NCBI GenBank assembly: GCA_023145275.1
Contig: JAGLEB010000012.1
Span: 1-31,273, forward strand
Source: Flavobacteriales bacterium
GTDB taxonomy: Bacteria > Bacteroidota > Bacteroidia > Flavobacteriales > JADGDT01
DNA length: 31,273 bases
Direction: 5' to 3'
Of the stretch, positions 1 through 6,827 are shown piece by piece (the first letter of the stretch is position 1; each line of letters starts with the position of its first letter). The translations under genes and the position numbers were made by a program. The notes under the pieces were generated by a model. The model was not told the origin of the DNA, made no database searches, and saw nothing but the letters and a program-made list of their open reading frames with translations.

Positions 1-159
1 TGCTATGTACCTATTGAAGGGTTTGGGGATTTTTTAAAGGAAATTGAAGTGGTAATTATTCCTCATATTTATTCAAATATATTAGACTACTCCTTCAAAA
101 AGCATCATTTTTATCACTTAAAAATAGAGAGCAAAACATTAAAATTACATAGGGTCTGA
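1..159 (+). CDS. C-terminal fragment of an unidentified protein
   Basis: An open frame enters from the left edge and stops at TGA 157-159, giving the last 52 residues of a protein. The fragment is rich in Ile, His, Lys and Tyr and ends in a basic tail. I do not recognise a family. The stop codon lies directly at the 5' edge of the first attC-like repeat, which is the usual layout of an integron gene cassette. It is therefore probably the tail of the preceding cassette gene. It could also be an accidental open frame, because 52 codons is short and its start is not visible. Confidence 0.4.
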   Translation, partial: CYVPIEGFGDFLKEIEVVIIPHIYSNILDYSFKKHHFYHLKIESKTLKLHRV

Positions 160-256
160 AACACTGTGGTAGCAAGGTGTGTGGTTTAGCTCAACGGAGG
201 ACTTTAACGTGGTTTACGCTACGCTCCAACCGGCCTTTAAATCCTAAACGTTGGGC
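156..256 (+). repeat. attC-like recombination site 1
   Basis: This 100-nt element ends in GTTGGGC (250-256), which fits the integron R' core GTTRRRY. The preceding 74 nt align without gaps to the element at 968-1073 at about 85% identity by eye, sharing blocks such as GGTTTAG, CAACGGAGG, ACGTGGTTTAC and CCTTTAAATCCTA. Its left core (around 156-162, CTGAAAC) keeps only the AAC part of the R'' consensus. The predicted cut is between G250 and T251. The call rests on the paired core sites and the repeat, not on a covariance-model score. Confidence 0.6.
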
Positions 257-1067
257 TTCATACCTAGACACTATAATCAATAACTAATAAATTTATTATG
301 AAAAACCCTTGGATTAATTACGATTTTACAAATTCGACAATCCACGAATTAGACAAAGATTTCGTAGAAGTATTTAATTTAAGTGCGGAAGAAAGATTCA
401 AGTTAAATAGCGAATTGCTTCCTGACCCCTATATAGGAAATATTAAATCTAAGATTTTATTACTTGCTTTAAATCCTGGGCTGAGTGAAGATGATTTCAG
501 AACTCATGCTGATTTGAATTATAAGGAATTACATAGAGAAAATATAAATCAGGAAAAAACTAAATTTCCATTCTACTATCTTAATCCTAAACTTGAATCT
601 CCGGGTTCGAGATGGTGGTTTAAGAAACTAAGATGGTTAATCGAAAAGTTTAATGTAGAAAAAATCTCTAATTCGGTTTACTGCCTTCAGTATTTACCAT
701 ATCACTCTGTTGAATTCAAGAAAACTTCAAAATTGATTCCTACTCAGAATTTCACAAAGAAAATACTAGAAAACCACATCAGTAATAACTACCCCATTAT
801 AATAATGAGAAGTAAAAAATATTGGGTAGAACTAGTTCCAGAGTTAGAAAAATATGAGAATGCATTCTTGTTAAGAAATCCAAGGAACCCGACTTTAAGC
901 CCTAATAATATTGGGGAAAATAATTTCGACAGATTAGTTGAGTTAATATCTGAATAGAAGCACGAAAGCCCAACAAAACCTATAGTGCACATGGTGAATG
1001 GTTTAGTTCAACGGAGGCCTTAAACGTGGTTTACACTACGACCCAACCAACCTTTAAATCCTAGACG
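251..1067 (+). mobile_element. Integron-type gene cassette carrying a UDG-like gene
   Basis: The unit runs from the predicted cut point of the first attC-like site (TTGGGC at 251-256) to the G of the second site's right core (1067). In a real cassette the first bases must complement the R'' core of its own attC, because the two come together in the excised circle. Here GTTGGGC (250-256) is the exact reverse complement of GCCCAAC (968-974). The cassette holds one complete gene in the forward direction with little spare DNA, as usual for cassettes. No integrase or attI is in the window, so it would be part of a longer array or an integrase-less attC cluster (CALIN). Confidence 0.6.
298..957 (+). 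CDS. Uracil-DNA-glycosylase-superfamily-like protein (cassette gene)
   Basis: This is a 219-residue soluble protein with no signal peptide or membrane segment. Residues 53-61 form a hydrophobic strand running into LALNPG. This resembles motif 1 of the UDG superfamily (the GxNPG/ALNPG turn after the first beta strand). A late turn near residues 194-204, NPRNPTLSPNN, sits where the C-terminal HPSP-type loop of these enzymes would be, with Asn in place of His. The middle holds a strand-like YCLQYLPYHS. The fold assignment is inference from this motif layout, and activity on uracil cannot be claimed. The gene fills the cassette between two attC-like sites, with 41 nt between the left core and its ATG. 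Such single-gene cassettes commonly encode poorly known proteins. Confidence 0.5.
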   Translation: MKNPWINYDFTNSTIHELDKDFVEVFNLSAEERFKLNSELLPDPYIGNIKSKILLLALNPGLSEDDFRTHADLNYKELHRENINQEKTKFPFYYLNPKLESPGSRWWFKKLRWLIEKFNVEKISNSVYCLQYLPYHSVEFKKTSKLIPTQNFTKKILENHISNNYPIIIMRSKKYWVELVPELEKYENAFLLRNPRNPTLSPNNIGENNFDRLVELISE

Positions 1068-1073
1068 TTAGCT
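968..1073 (+). repeat. attC-like recombination site 2
   Basis: The site starts with GCCCAAC (968-974), a perfect RYYYAAC R'' core, and ends with GTTAGCT (1067-1073), which departs from GTTRRRY at one position. Between the cores are short internal complementarities such as TAAAC-gtg-GTTTA around 1021-1033 and GGTTTAG pairing with TAAATCC. This is consistent with the imperfect hairpin an attC forms in single-stranded DNA. The right half matches the element at 156-256 at about 85%. It begins 10 nt after the stop of the UDG-like gene. Confidence 0.6.
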
Positions 1074-1157
1074 ACAAACAGTCAGAACTCGCCAAAAACT
1101 AGAAATATATTTTGAATACATACCCAGAGTTGGTATCTTTTTTTTAAAGAAAAAGTT

Positions 1158-1396
1158 ATGGCAAAAAACACATCAATATTGTTAGGTGATTATTTTGATA
1201 ATTTCATTCGTAGACAAATTAATTCGGGAAAATATTCTTCTGTTAGTGAAGTCATGAGAGCAGCTTTGCGATTGTTTGAACATGAAGAATCTAAAAAAAC
1301 AGAACTAATAATAGAGGTGAAAAATCTGGATTTATAAAAGATTTTGACCGAAAAACTTTTTTGAATAGTATTCATAAAAAACATTTGACTGAATAA
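1158..1396 (+). pseudogene. parD: parD-family antitoxin gene, frameshifted
   Basis: The first 59 codons (ATG 1158, stop 1335-1337) begin MAKNTSILLGDYFDNF and continue with SGKYSSVSEVMRAALR. This is the ribbon-helix-helix N-terminus of ParD/CopG-type antitoxins. The expected second half of ParD (GEKSGFIKDFD, then HKKHLTE) is present but one base out of frame, and it ends with TAA 1394-1396. A single missing G near 1317 (gaGGTGAA expected as gaGGGTGAA) restores a full-length protein of about 79 residues. The antitoxin is therefore broken, unless the lost base is a sequencing error. The stop overlaps the ATG of the parE remnant (TAATG), the coupled layout usual for parDE. The gene directly follows the second attC-like site, and parDE modules are known integron cargo. 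Confidence 0.7.
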
Positions 1397-1449
1397 TGAA
1401 ATACGCAATCAGTCACGAATGCACAATGAATAGGACTATGAGCGTTTAG
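1396..1449 (+). pseudogene. Truncated parE-type toxin start
   Basis: The ATG overlaps the stop of the parD frame by one base. The first eight codons read MKYAISHE, which resembles the start of ParE/RelE-fold toxins (short first beta strand). The similarity then ends and the frame stops after 17 codons. A ParE toxin is normally about 95-100 residues and none of the remaining sequence is seen nearby in any frame. I read this as the stump of a deleted toxin gene, so the module would be inactive. The call depends mostly on position behind parD, because eight residues alone are weak. Confidence 0.4.
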
Positions 1450-1621
1450 TTTCGAGTATGCATTCCGAACAAACTGTAAATAATTATGTTCGATCAGTAA
1501 CTTATCTCAGCGAATACTTATTAAAACATTCTGATTATGTGAATTCAATACATAATATTTTCAGAGGTCAGTAGTAAACAACAAGGATGATGAAAAATAT
1601 ATCTGATGTTTATGTCTGTAT

Positions 1622-2728
1622 TTGTATTATTTTTACGCCATCGACACTGAAGCTACAAATAGAAAAATAATACACATAGACATGGATGCCTTCTTTGCCT
1701 CTGTTGAGCAATTAGACAATCCTAGCCTAAGAGGAAAGCCTGTTGCAGTAGGAGGAGGAAATGAGCGTGGAGTTGTTGCTGCAGCAAGCTATGAGGCTCG
1801 CAAATATGGAGTGCGTTCAGCAATGTCAGGTAAAATGGCAGCAAGGCTATGTCCCGATTTAATCTTTGTAAAATCGAGACACGATAGATACAAGGAAATA
1901 TCAAAACAGATCCATGAGATATTTCACAGATATACCGACCTTGTGGAGCCACTTTCGCTAGACGAAGCATTTTTGGATGTAACAGAGAACAAAAAGAATT
2001 TACCCTCAGCAACTTTAATTGCACAAGAGATTAGAGATGAAATTAAAAGCGAGCTAGGATTAAACGCTTCCGCAGGAATTTCAATAAATAAGTTTGTGGC
2101 AAAGGTAGCTTCTGACATAAACAAACCAAATGGCCAAAAGTTAATTACTCCTTTGGACGTCATTCCTTTTTTAGAACAACTAGTTATAGATAAATTTTTT
2201 GGAGTTGGGAAAGTAACTGCTCAGAAGATGAAAAGCCACGGCATATTTAATGGTTTCGACCTTAAACAAAAAACGCTACAGGATTTAGTAAAGTGGTTCG
2301 GGAAAGCAGGTAAGCACTTTTATCATATCGTAAGAGCAGAAAATAACAGTCCTGTAAAACCAAATAGAACTCGTAAATCAGTTGGAGCTGAAAGGACTTT
2401 TGGTGAAGACATTTCGGATAACAAACTTCTTAAAGAGAAATTATCTAAGATTGCAGATGAAATAGAACGCAGACTAAACAAAGCAAATCTTAAAGGAAAA
2501 ACAGTATCTCTGAAATATAAATATCAGAATTTTGAAGTCCATACGCGCTCCAAAACAGTATCCACATATATATCAAGTAGAGATGAGTTTATGCCAATAG
2601 TAATTGAATTATTCAATCAACAAGAATTTGAATTATCCCTCAGGCTAATTGGAATAACTATATCTAATCTTAACAATCAAAAAGTAGACTTCCCGAAAGA
2701 AGGTGTACAGCTAACTTTAGAATTTTAA
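1622..2728 (+). CDS. dinB: DNA polymerase IV (Y-family translesion polymerase)
   Basis: This is a translesion DNA polymerase that copies past damaged bases. The N-terminal catalytic block has the metal-binding DMDAFFASVEQ (about residues 20-30), YEARKYGVRSAM, and SLDEAFLDV carrying the second acidic pair. Then come the helix-hairpin-helix region (KVASDINKPNGQK) and the little-finger domain. The last residues VQLTLEF match the C-terminal sliding-clamp-binding peptide. The start is unsettled: the only in-frame start codon before the conserved RKIIHIDMDAF is TTG at 1622, and the first in-frame ATG (1682) would cut into the active site. The gene stands alone, between the cassette remnants and a convergent metal exporter. 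A promoter is not obvious. Confidence 0.93.
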   Translation: MYYFYAIDTEATNRKIIHIDMDAFFASVEQLDNPSLRGKPVAVGGGNERGVVAAASYEARKYGVRSAMSGKMAARLCPDLIFVKSRHDRYKEISKQIHEIFHRYTDLVEPLSLDEAFLDVTENKKNLPSATLIAQEIRDEIKSELGLNASAGISINKFVAKVASDINKPNGQKLITPLDVIPFLEQLVIDKFFGVGKVTAQKMKSHGIFNGFDLKQKTLQDLVKWFGKAGKHFYHIVRAENNSPVKPNRTRKSVGAERTFGEDISDNKLLKEKLSKIADEIERRLNKANLKGKTVSLKYKYQNFEVHTRSKTVSTYISSRDEFMPIVIELFNQQEFELSLRLIGITISNLNNQKVDFPKEGVQLTLEF

Positions 2729-2889
2729 GATTTAATTCTAGTTTACATTGGATCAATAAAATCAATATGGAAAGAGTAATATGTTTGTGTGTTAATATTC
2801 AAAAATAATAACGAACAAATATTAACAATTTTTGATTTAAGAACAAAGTAAGAATGGGGAATAAAAACTTTGAAAATGCGATAACAACT

Positions 2890-3873
2890 TCAGCCTCTTG
2901 CAATTAAATCTTCCTTATTTTTACATCTATTAAGTTCTGGTTGAATATTGAAATGAAAGATTCCAAACTCTTTCAGAATGACTTCGATTGTATGTAGAAT
3001 CTCTTGAAAATCTGAAATTTTCATATTCGTAGATAATTCTAGATGAGCTTCAAGCATGTATCTTTTATCATCTAACTGCCATACATGAAGGTGATGAAGA
3101 TTTTCTACTCCATCTATATCGCTTATTTTGTTACTTACAACCTCTATGTCTATCGCATCTGGAGTAAACTGCATCAACACCTTTGCAGACTCAACTAATA
3201 GGTGATAACTCGAGTATATTAGGTAAAATGCAATCAACAAGGATAGAGTACTATCAACCCAAAAAGCACCATAATACTTCATCATTACCCCTCCAACCAT
3301 CACTGCTACAGAGGTCATAACATCGGTTAACAAGTGCAAATATGCCGAACGCACATTCATATTCTCTTTAGAGTTTTTATGAAGAATTACAACACTGAGA
3401 AAATTAATAACTATACTAGCCAATGCAAACCATATAACGATATCGGCTTTTATAGATAATGGATTTGTAAACCTAGTAATAGCTTCGAAAATTAGAAAAA
3501 TAGCTATTCCTATCAATGTGGCAGAATTAATAAAAGCCGCCAATATTTCGGCTCTCTTATAACCGTAAGTCTTGCTAATTGTAGGACCTTTTAATGTCAA
3601 TTTATTTGCAATAAAACTAATTACTAAAGAAATAACATCACTGAAATTGTGTAGTGCATCTGTCATAAGAGCTACACTCCCCGACATTATACCTCCAATA
3701 ACTTGACTTACAGTAATTATAACATTAAGAAATATCGAAACGCCCAATCTCCAACCCCATAGATCGCCATGATCGTGATGGTGATGGTGATGGGTGGTCT
3801 TATTATCATGAACATCTTTATGTTCATCATCAAAAAAACAATCCTGATTGCCTTGTGAATGATTATGTCCCAT
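2890..3873 (-). CDS. Cation diffusion facilitator (CDF) metal exporter
   Basis: This 327-residue inner-membrane antiporter moves divalent metals (typically Zn, Co, Cd) out of the cytosol. The N-terminus carries a histidine-rich stretch (HHHHHHDHGD near residues 30-39), likely a metal-binding loop. Transmembrane segments follow, with the family signature ALMTDALHNFSD in TM2 and HLLTDVMTSVAVMVGG in TM5. The HxxxD pairs are the expected tetrahedral metal site. The C-terminal cytosolic domain contains HHLHVWQLDD, as in ZitB/CzcD-like members. A TAnnTTTG box lies about 50 nt upstream on the same strand. It is convergent with dinB and divergent from the CAT-type gene. Confidence 0.93.
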   Translation of the reverse strand: MGHNHSQGNQDCFFDDEHKDVHDNKTTHHHHHHDHGDLWGWRLGVSIFLNVIITVSQVIGGIMSGSVALMTDALHNFSDVISLVISFIANKLTLKGPTISKTYGYKRAEILAAFINSATLIGIAIFLIFEAITRFTNPLSIKADIVIWFALASIVINFLSVVILHKNSKENMNVRSAYLHLLTDVMTSVAVMVGGVMMKYYGAFWVDSTLSLLIAFYLIYSSYHLLVESAKVLMQFTPDAIDIEVVSNKISDIDGVENLHHLHVWQLDDKRYMLEAHLELSTNMKISDFQEILHTIEVILKEFGIFHFNIQPELNRCKNKEDLIARG

Positions 3874-3923
3874 TTTCCGAAAGAGATTAACAACTTTGTT
3901 TTACATTTACATAAAATGTGATA

Positions 3924-3931
3924 CAAAGCTA
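3924..3931 (-). promoter_or_regulatory. Predicted -7 box for the CDF exporter
   Basis: On the minus strand the sequence reads TAGCTTTG, an exact match to the Bacteroidota -7 consensus TAnnTTTG. It would start transcription near 3917, leaving a leader of about 44 nt before the exporter ATG at 3873. No clear -33 element was identified. Confidence 0.4.
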
Positions 3932-3939
3932 TTAAATAT

Positions 3940-4581
3940 ATGTTTAAAAAAATTGATTTAGATACTTGGAAAAGAAAAGATCAATACGATTTGTTCAAAA
4001 ATTACGAAAATCCTTTTTTCAACATTACGGCAAATGTTGACGTTACAAACCTTGTGAGATATTGCAACGAGAATAAAGAATCATTCTTTGTGAATTCGCT
4101 GTATATCGGTGCAAAAGTGAACAATGAGATTGAAGAATTTAGAACTAGAATAAGAGGTGAAGAAGTGATTGTTCACGAAAAAGTTAATTTTGGAGCTCCA
4201 ATTTTACACGATAACAATACATTTACTTTTTGCTATTTCAATTACAATGAGAGTCAACTATTGTTTAAGAAAGAAGCAGAACTAAGTATTCAAGCAGAAT
4301 TAGCAAATCCAAGTTTCAAGCCACGACACGACGAGGACGACATAATACATTTTTCTGTACTTCCTTGGATAAATTTCACTGCAGTGCAACATCCTAGACG
4401 CCTTCCTGTACACGATTCTATACCGAAAATTGTATATGGAAAATTCACCGAGCAAAACTCGAGATATGTGATGCCAATTTCAATTGAGCTACACCATGCC
4501 TTGCTAGACGGCTATCACGCATCTTTATTTTTCGAGAGATGGCAACAAATTGAGGAAGAATTTCAACACATTGGTATATGA
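3940..4581 (+). CDS. Chloramphenicol acetyltransferase-family (CAT) protein
   Basis: This 213-residue protein has the typical length of a class A CAT. It has the catalytic motif HHALLDG at residues 185-191 (general base His plus structural Asp). An N-terminal FFNITANVDVTNL strand and an FSVLPWINFTA strand at about 138-148 also fit the trimeric CAT fold. The family transfers acetyl from acetyl-CoA to a hydroxyl acceptor. Many chromosomal Bacteroidota homologues have not been shown to confer chloramphenicol resistance, so the substrate is open. Its stop overlaps the ATG of the following GNAT gene (ATGA at 4578-4581), which implies translational coupling. Confidence 0.85.
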   Translation: MFKKIDLDTWKRKDQYDLFKNYENPFFNITANVDVTNLVRYCNENKESFFVNSLYIGAKVNNEIEEFRTRIRGEEVIVHEKVNFGAPILHDNNTFTFCYFNYNESQLLFKKEAELSIQAELANPSFKPRHDEDDIIHFSVLPWINFTAVQHPRRLPVHDSIPKIVYGKFTEQNSRYVMPISIELHHALLDGYHASLFFERWQQIEEEFQHIGI

Positions 4582-5051
4582 TTTCAATAAGAGAAGCACA
4601 AAAAAAAGATGCTAAACATATTCATCGTTTAATAACTGAACTTGCTGTGTATGAAAAATTAGAGCATGAAGTTAAAGCGACAATAAAAGATTTAGAAATT
4701 TCAATTTTTGACAAAAAGCAAGCCAAGGTTTTGATTGCCGAACTAGATAATGAGATTGTAGCGTATGCCTTATATTTCGAATCGTACTCTACTTTTCTAG
4801 CCAAAGCCGGAATATATCTCGAAGATTTATACGTTGAGCGATCTCATAGAGGAAAGGGTATTGGGAAGACATTATTAGCTAGGCTTGCAAAGATTACCAT
4901 TGAGAACAACTATGGACGCTTAGAATGGGCTGTTTTAGATTGGAATTCGCCAGCTATAGATTTCTATAAGTCTATTGGTGCTAATCCGATGGAAGGTTGG
5001 ACAGTAAACAGGCTTACGGGTAAGGCATTAAATGAATTGTCTAAAAAATAA
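4578..5051 (+). CDS. GNAT N-acetyltransferase, diamine/spermidine acetyltransferase-like
   Basis: This is a 157-residue GNAT enzyme. The acetyl-CoA pyrophosphate-binding motif A is RGKGIG at residues 91-96, preceded by the beta-4 strand IYLEDLYVERSH. The C-terminal part WNSPAIDFYKSIGANPMEGW followed by RLTG is like eukaryotic and bacterial spermidine/spermine (diamine) N1-acetyltransferases. A polyamine or small amine substrate is therefore plausible but inferred. It overlaps the CAT-type gene by 4 nt and is followed after 28 nt by a lipoprotein gene on the same strand. The three may form one transcript. Confidence 0.85.
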   Translation: MISIREAQKKDAKHIHRLITELAVYEKLEHEVKATIKDLEISIFDKKQAKVLIAELDNEIVAYALYFESYSTFLAKAGIYLEDLYVERSHRGKGIGKTLLARLAKITIENNYGRLEWAVLDWNSPAIDFYKSIGANPMEGWTVNRLTGKALNELSKK

Positions 5052-5079
5052 ATACAACAACTATAAATAAATATAAATA

Positions 5080-5538
5080 ATGAAAAATGTATTAATAATT
5101 TTCTTGAGTATCTTCTTAGCTTCATGCGGAACTAAGAAAATAGATGAGTCAAAAAATGATATCACGGAAAACTCGATAAGTTCTATGAAAAATTCAAATA
5201 GTGAAGTTTATGGCAAATACACAATCATTGAATTGAATGGTGAGAATTTAAAAGAACACGATTTTGAAGAAAGAACACCAATGATGGCTTTCAACAAAGA
5301 AAATACCAGCTATTCAACAAATATCGGATGTAATCAGATTTCTGGAAAATATGAGATTGATGAAACGACAATAAAATTCCTGCCTGGTATGGCAACGATG
5401 ATGGCCTGTCCTGGTAACTTGGAAGACCGTTACCTAAAGGCTCTTTCGGAGGTAAATGAATACAAAATTGAAGATTTCAAACTAAAGATGTATAAGGATG
5501 AAAAGCTATTAATTGTGTTCCTCCCACTTAGAAGATAG
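5080..5538 (+). CDS. META-domain (HslJ-like) lipoprotein
   Basis: This 152-residue protein starts with a lipoprotein signal peptide: a hydrophobic stretch of about 12 residues followed by the lipobox LASC, so it should be lipid-anchored at Cys16. After a polar linker, residues 43-150 form a META domain. They show GKYTIIELNG, then the family hallmark of a conserved Cys in GCNQISGKY (about 87-95) and the TMMACPG segment. META/HslJ proteins are envelope proteins linked in Escherichia coli to heat and novobiocin tolerance; the molecular role is unknown. It lies 28 nt after the GNAT gene. Confidence 0.85.
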   Translation: MKNVLIIFLSIFLASCGTKKIDESKNDITENSISSMKNSNSEVYGKYTIIELNGENLKEHDFEERTPMMAFNKENTSYSTNIGCNQISGKYEIDETTIKFLPGMATMMACPGNLEDRYLKALSEVNEYKIEDFKLKMYKDEKLLIVFLPLRR

Positions 5539-5584
5539 TATATATAGACCCCTTGAATTAGTCGGACATTTTTAGAAACTTGAC

Positions 5585-5620
5585 ATAATAAAAATATGAT
5601 TTCAATCATATTTTTATTAT
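5585..5620. promoter_or_regulatory. Perfect 16-bp inverted repeat with FNR-like core
   Basis: Two perfectly complementary 16-nt arms (5585-5600 and 5605-5620) surround TTCA. The centre, ATGAT-TTCA-ATCAT (5596-5609), matches the 5-4-5 layout of FNR boxes (TTGAT-N4-ATCAA) with one change per half-site. The arms are almost pure A/T outside the core and there is no GC-rich stem, so an operator fits at least as well as a terminator. It is centred 51 nt before the ATG of the unknown gene at 5654. It resembles the sites at 24288 and 30233. Confidence 0.5.
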
Positions 5621-5653
5621 ATTGCTAATTACAAAACTTTAAATCTCAATCGA

Positions 5654-6361
5654 ATGACGACAATGACACAAACTATAGTTGGGGCTGGCTCAATCACAAA
5701 AAAGGAAAAACTTCGCGAATTAAACACTAAGCTTTTTAATACAACAGTTTTAGAAGTTCAAGAACCTTATCCTGGATATTTTTCTGACATTCCAATGATT
5801 CAGTCTATAAACTCTGTTTTCTTATTGGTTCAGGATAAGTTTTATCCAGAATGTATTCTTCGTGCATCGAGCCGAGTAAAAGCATCGCTTAATGTGAAAT
5901 TTGATGTAGCTTATTCGAGGTTGAGTTTTGGAGTGAATAGAGATACACATATTGCCATCAGACTAGTTGACCTCAAGAAATATGAAGATATAAAGCTTAT
6001 TCAACAAGCATTTTCTGATGCAGGAATAGAGTTTGAGCCAGAGATAAAATTAGACTTATCACTTCCAGTAATTATCAACATCAATAGGGTCTTTTCTCTT
6101 ACAGAAGTTAGCGATGGGATATACAAAAATGTAGAAATGCCAGGAATGAGTTATCTTCTATTCGACAAAGGAGGAAATTGGGATTGGTTTGAGAAAATGA
6201 CCATTAAAGTCAAAAACAATTTCCATCGACGAAACTTTGATGCCGCTCATGGAGTTATATTCAGAAAAGGAAGCTTAATAGAAATGGTAAGAATTTTTGA
6301 TGACAGAATAGGCGATGAAGAACTTATTGCTTTAAAAAAGCTATATAACTTATACTCGTAG
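5654..6361 (+). CDS. Conserved-looking hypothetical protein
   Basis: I do not recognise this 235-residue protein. It has no signal peptide, membrane segment or obvious catalytic motif. Its composition is that of a globular cytosolic alpha/beta protein. Notable stretches are a PYPGYFSDIP turn near residue 38, and GVNRDTHIAIRLVDL near 93. A GGNWDWFEKM segment follows near 172, with NFHRRNFDAAHGVIF around 190-204, where several His, Arg and Asp residues cluster. Coding potential is good: long, with a clear ATG and gene-like codon use. It stands alone behind a large FNR-like palindrome and faces a convergent ArsC-family gene across a strong inverted repeat. Its control region suggests a role under low oxygen or redox stress; that is inference. 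Confidence 0.75.
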   Translation: MTTMTQTIVGAGSITKKEKLRELNTKLFNTTVLEVQEPYPGYFSDIPMIQSINSVFLLVQDKFYPECILRASSRVKASLNVKFDVAYSRLSFGVNRDTHIAIRLVDLKKYEDIKLIQQAFSDAGIEFEPEIKLDLSLPVIININRVFSLTEVSDGIYKNVEMPGMSYLLFDKGGNWDWFEKMTIKVKNNFHRRNFDAAHGVIFRKGSLIEMVRIFDDRIGDEELIALKKLYNLYS

Positions 6362-6384
6362 TAGTGCTATAAGAGATACAAATT

Positions 6385-6437
6385 ATGGCTGTGTAAAAAT
6401 TTGAGATAACAAATATTTCAAATTTTTACGCAGCCAT
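6385..6437. terminator. Bidirectional terminator-like inverted repeat
   Basis: Arms at 6385-6404 and 6418-6437 pair over 20 positions, with one G-U wobble and a 13-nt loop. The stem has a mixed base (ATGGCTG / CAGCCAT) and an A5T3/A3T5 upper part. It lies exactly between the stop codons of two convergent genes (6361 and 6445), the position expected for a shared terminator. It lacks a long U tract, so efficiency is uncertain. Confidence 0.6.
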
Positions 6438-6444
6438 TCTGCTT

Positions 6445-6801
6445 TTAGCCAATTTGGAGCTTTTGTTTCAAGGCTTCAACATTTTTCTTTGAATTACCAA
6501 CAAACACCTCTCCATCAATAATAGCGACAGGTCTAGCCAAAAAAGTATAATCGCTCAAAATATATTTCTTATAGTCAGCATCGTTGAGTTTCATATCCTT
6601 CAAGCCAAGCTCTTTATATTTACGAGCTCTTTTGCTAAATAGCGACTCGTAAGATCCAGCTAGCTCCTTCATCTCGTCAAGCTGTGTCTCGCTAATAGGA
6701 TATTCTTTAATCTCATGAAGCTCAACACCATCAAGTGGAGCAATTTCTTTCAATATTCTTTTGTTCGTTGAACAAGTAGAAAGGTGATATATTTTTCTCA
6801 T
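6445..6801 (-). CDS. ArsC/Spx-family thioredoxin-fold protein
   Basis: This is a 118-residue thioredoxin-fold protein of the ArsC/Spx/YffB group. The N-terminal MRKIYHLSTCSTNKR carries the single redox Cys followed by a basic residue five positions later, as in arsenate-reductase-like proteins. The ELGLKDMKLND segment and the cis-Pro-type TFLARPVAIIDGEVFVGNSKK segment fit the C-terminal half of ArsC. I start it at the ATG at 6801 because homologues begin directly before the first strand; an in-frame start at 6825 would add eight unlikely residues. It lies 26 nt after the SpoU methyltransferase gene and is probably co-transcribed with it. Whether it reduces arsenate is not decidable from sequence. 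Confidence 0.8.
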   Translation of the reverse strand: MRKIYHLSTCSTNKRILKEIAPLDGVELHEIKEYPISETQLDEMKELAGSYESLFSKRARKYKELGLKDMKLNDADYKKYILSDYTFLARPVAIIDGEVFVGNSKKNVEALKQKLQIG

Positions 6802-6827
6802 AATGAAATAATAATTTTTACACAAAA

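Noticed and set aside
160..256. Possible tRNA or other small RNA in the structured-looking first repeat.
   Set aside because: There is no cloverleaf or CCA end, and the segment recurs at 968-1073 with cassette-type cores, which explains it.
2706..2714. AGCTAAC inside the 3' end of dinB matches the R'' core expected for a second cassette starting TTAGCT at 1068.
   Set aside because: It lies in the conserved clamp-binding codons (VQLTLEF), no attC-like repeat follows, and a 7-nt match within 1.6 kb is not rare in AT-rich DNA.
5585..5620. The perfect 16-bp inverted repeat as a terminator of the META lipoprotein gene.
   Set aside because: The stem is almost all A/T, and its centre fits the FNR-like box found twice more. 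A terminator role cannot be excluded but is the weaker reading.
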